64,000 nt of DNA from Myxococcales bacterium (GTDB lineage: Bacteria; Myxococcota_A; Polyangia; Polyangiales; Polyangiaceae): positions 42,863 through 106,862 of the forward strand of contig JADJCA010000023.1 in assembly GCA_016703425.1 (NCBI GenBank), written 5' to 3'. The notes under the pieces were generated by a model. The model saw nothing but the letters and a program-made list of their open reading frames with translations, was not told the DNA's origin and did no database searches. Both the position numbers and the translations under genes were made by a program. Positions 61,691 through 64,000 of this stretch are shown here, piece after piece; position 1 is the stretch's first letter, and each line of letters begins with the position of its first letter.

Positions 61691-62058
61691 CGGCTCACTC
61701 TCGTTCTGTGCGTCCATTGATCTTCTCTCTCCTGCAGTTCCTCGAGAACGTTGTCCAAGTCGTCGAATCGTGCGGCCCACAGCTGACGGTATCTCTCCAT
61801 CCACGCCATCTCGTCCGCCAGGTGGCGCGCGCCGAGCTTGCATGTCCGGATGCGTCCGACCTTCTCGGTGGTGACGAGGCCGGCCTGCTCCAAGACGCCG
61901 ACGTGCTTCTTCATGCCCGTGAGGGTCATGTGGAACCTGTCGGCGAGGGCCGTGATCGACGCATCGCCACGGCCGAGCTGCTCCAGAACGCCGCGTCGCG
62001 TCGCGTCCGAGAGGGCGGCGAACGAGGCATCGAGGCGGGGACTCGAATACTGAACCAT
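61687..62058 (-). CDS. ArsR family transcriptional regulator
   Basis: A 123-residue winged helix regulator: FAALSDATRRGVLEQLGRGDASITALADRFHMTLTGMKKHVGVLEQAGLVTTEKVGRIRTCKLG. No clustered cysteines are present, so it is of the non-metal type that accompanies AHSA1 proteins. ATG 62058 is inside a palindrome (see 62050), which would let the protein shut off its own translation start or transcription. The stop overlaps the SRPBCC start, making a two-gene operon. Confidence 0.9.
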   Translation of the reverse strand: MVQYSSPRLDASFAALSDATRRGVLEQLGRGDASITALADRFHMTLTGMKKHVGVLEQAGLVTTEKVGRIRTCKLGARHLADEMAWMERYRQLWAARFDDLDNVLEELQEREDQWTHRTRVSR

Positions 62059-62067
62059 GCGGTTCAG
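62050..62067. promoter_or_regulatory. Palindrome over the ArsR start codon
   Basis: CTGAACC and GGTTCAG separated by four bases form a perfect seven-base inverted repeat that includes the ArsR start codon. It is the likely autoregulatory operator and helps fix the start at 62058. Confidence 0.55.
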
Positions 62068-62210
62068 TGAATAGCGCGACGATTCGCGGCGCGCAAGGGA
62101 GTGTCGCGCCGCAGATCCCGAAGTGTTCGAGGAGGTAGAGCTGGCACGAGCCGCACGCGCTCGACCGTGGTGTCGTCCCACGTGTTGCCCCGATCGCAGC
62201 GACTCGTAGA

Positions 62211-63102
62211 TCACTGAAGGCCTCGAGGCACCGCAATTCGGGCAGTGGGTCTTTCGTCCGCCTCGAGCGGCGTGTCGGAGGAGGCGTAGGTTCTCCGGTG
62301 GCTGCGGCCCGGTGGGAGCGGCTGCTCTTCTCCCGCTCGCTCCGCTCGGGGGACCGACCGACGGCAAACTTCACGTGCGCCAGCGCCGCTGCAGCACGCT
62401 CGCGACGTTCGTGGTCGGCCGCACCCAGCTGGCGCGTCATGATGGGCAGGAACGAGACCCAAACGCGGTAGACGTCTGACCCCGCGCGCTCCGCCTCCGC
62501 TAGCGCGCGCCTTGCCTCGGAGAGCTCGGCATCCACGTCCGAGAGCAAGGAGTCTTCTAGGAGGCCCAAAGCGCCACGAAGGTTTCCGATGGGCCGCTGC
62601 TGCTCGTAGACAGCGCTGAGGCGGCGAAGATCGACGTGTTGGCCCCGTCGCTGCAGTGCATCGAGCCGCTCCACGTCGCGAACGGAGCGGTGGTGAGCCG
62701 CAGCCTTCGAGAGAGCTTGGCGGATCGGCGCGAGCGGATAGCCCGCGAGGCGGCGCGGTGCAGTGCCGCGCTGGCTGCTTGGACCGTTCGGCTATCGTCC
62801 AGCGTCGCGGCCAGCGCCACGAGCGCGGCGCTCGGGTCCCCACCGGCGCGGATCAAGGCATCGAGGGCGTGAAGGACGCTGATCTTCTCTGCGCGTTCGA
62901 TCGTGTTCAAGGCGGATGCTAGGGTGCCATCAAGGCTCGCGGCCTCGCGCCCCGGGCGCGAGAGTGCCTCATCGACGCGCGCCTTCGTGTCGACGCCACC
63001 GACGGCGTCGAGATGAGCCAGCACCCTGCACACGTCGTGGGGGTCGACGTCAGGCCAGAGCTCGCGAAGTCGGTCGTAACGGAGCGTGCAAACCGTGGGC
63101 AC
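62211..63102 (-). CDS. Hypothetical helical protein, frameshifted; 3' end uncertain
   Basis: ATG 63102 begins a helical protein (LRYDRLRELWPDVDPHDVCRVLAHLDAVGGVDTKARVDEALSRPG ... ALNTIERAEKISVLHALDALIRAGGDPSAALVALAATLDDSRTV). The coding sense shifts near the CCC 62742-62744 (adding one base) into YPLAPIRQALSKAAAHHRSVRDVERLDAL ... LRGALGLLEDSLLSDVDAELSEARRALAEAERAGSDVYRVW ... ALAHVKFAVG, after which the frame is unclear. HEAT- or TPR-like helices are suggested. No family recognised. The 62211 end is the last stop in a possible frame, not a measured one. Confidence 0.5.
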
Positions 63103-63199
63103 GCTTGAGAATCACGCCACCGACGCGGGGCCGTCAACAGCGGGTCGCGTCGCCGAGCCGTTCGCGAGGTTAGCGCGGCCTACGGCATCTTGACCTGCC

Positions 63200-64000
63200 G
63201 TGGCGCTCGTCCCCGGCCGCGAGAAACGCCGCGTCCTATCGAACCTCGGCGTGTCCTTCCTCCGGCGACTGCACCAGACCATTCGCGATCGCGCCCTTAG
63301 CGACGATGAGGCAAAGATTCCCGATGCGCTGATCGTCGACGGGCTCTGGTCAGAGGATGAGCTTCGCCCGGCCGACGCTCTCGTGGCGGACGTTGCGTTT
63401 CTAGTCGGCGCGCTCCGAGATCCAAGCCAGCCGCATCGGGAGCAGAAGGCCGCCGCGTGCGCGCTCGCCACCGTGGCGCCGCACCTCGAGGCCGAGCCTC
63501 GACGCGAGGTTCGGGGGACGACGCACTTCTCGACGCCGTCGAGGGCCGCAACGACCCTCTTCGTACCCGCGCTCCACGCCTTGAGCCTCGTCTCTGCGTG
63601 CGTGATGGCGGTGATGTGGTGCGCGCGTCGAGGGCACGCTCCCTGGGCGACGAGGAGGTCCCTTCCATCCGCGGCCGCACGCTCCAGGGCGTTGTGGACG
63701 CGGAAGGGAGCACGCGAGGCGTTGCTCGTTCGCCTCTCACATCGACGCGAGGCGCGCCGGAGTTCGCCGCGTCGCGGCGTCGGGGCTCCAAATCATCTTG
63801 GCGGTGGCCTCGAGCTCAAACGGCTCCGCGGCGCTCGCCCTCTCCGGCGAGGCACCAACACCTCTGCGCGAGCAGTGCGTCGATACGCTTCGCGCGTTCA
63901 CCGCCACGGCCGTGCCTTTCCTGGGCAGATCCTGTGCTGACGCCGCCCCTGGACCCTCAGCAAAGGAGCGCTGGTCCGGCGTGCGTTCGATGTCGCGATC
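63200..64000 (+). CDS. Hypothetical protein, fragmented, open at window end
   Basis: GTG 63200 starts a helical protein (VPGREKRRVLSNLGVSFLRRLHQTIRDRALSDDEAKIP ... VADVAFLVGALRDPSQPHREQKAAACALATVAPHLEAEP). The coding sense then moves to other frames: DDALLDAVEGRNDP near 63520 and later AGVRRVAASGLQIILAVASSSNGSAALALSGEAP, which stays open to the right edge. It looks like one gene with two or more frame changes running out of the window. Function unknown. It diverges from the helical protein at 63102. Confidence 0.45.

Overview
The window looks like chromosomal DNA from a myxobacterium-like member of the Deltaproteobacteria/Myxococcota, probably of the Polyangia type. The reasons are the very high GC content, strong GC at third codon positions, a dense set of short lipoprotein genes with Asp/Gly/Ser/Pro-rich linkers after the lipobox, two serine/threonine kinases of the Pkn type, PAS-rich histidine kinases, ECF sigma factors, a caspase-like protease, and LamG and FG-GAP proteins. 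This is inferred from gene content; no rRNA or other marker gene is present. I saw no rRNA, tRNA, CRISPR array, prophage, transposase or origin.

Layout. 1-11.3 kb is mostly envelope and secreted proteins: lipoproteins, an M3 metallopeptidase lipoprotein, an inhibitory-type serpin lipoprotein, and a TonB-domain/TonB-dependent-receptor fusion followed by a lipoprotein. 11.7-14.6 kb is a tightly overlapping operon of ECF sigma factor, zinc-finger anti-sigma factor and caspase-like protease. 14.7-19.3 kb holds a propeller-like lipoprotein, a Cys-rich lipoprotein and an FG-GAP repeat lipoprotein broken by three single-base shifts. 19.4-22.3 kb is a four-PAS hybrid histidine kinase. 22.7-27.9 kb has a GFA-family protein, katG behind an OxyR-type palindrome, small lipoproteins, a VOC/glyoxalase fragment interrupted by a poly-G block, and a pirin. 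28-35 kb has a Pro/Ala-rich tail-anchored protein, lipoproteins, DoxX and a four-helix membrane protein, a double YCII protein and a zinc alcohol dehydrogenase. 35.3-41.4 kb has the two kinases and lipoproteins. 42-45.4 kb is a nitrilase / LysR / DJ-1 cluster sharing an inverted repeat, then an oxidoreductase with an internal deletion. 45.5-51 kb holds a histidine kinase, an alpha/beta hydrolase, DUF1801, leucine-rich repeat, SDR and YdeI-like genes. 51-53 kb has two lipoproteins. 53.8-55.5 kb is an ECF42-like sigma factor with its YCII (DGPF) partner. 55.6-64 kb is a run of small regulator/enzyme modules (TetR-MBL-MAPEG, AraC-SDR, ArsR-SRPBCC), many of them frameshifted.

Working together. 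Several regulator-target pairs can be read directly: TetR faces an MBL-fold hydrolase and a MAPEG protein across a doubled operator; AraC faces an SDR; ArsR is coupled to an AHSA1/SRPBCC protein and has a palindrome over its start codon; LysR faces a nitrilase and precedes a DJ-1 protein. The sigma/anti-sigma/caspase operon is the most intriguing unit because it puts a suicide-type protease under a dedicated extracytoplasmic signal.

Caution about quality. At least ten genes are interrupted by one-base shifts, most of which are cured by changing the length of a short homopolymer, and two blocks (about 26.5 kb and 53.3 kb) are almost pure G/C. I read most of these as sequencing or assembly errors in a draft genome rather than real gene decay, but a few losses (the deletion in the gene at 45.06 kb, the truncated VOC gene) are larger.
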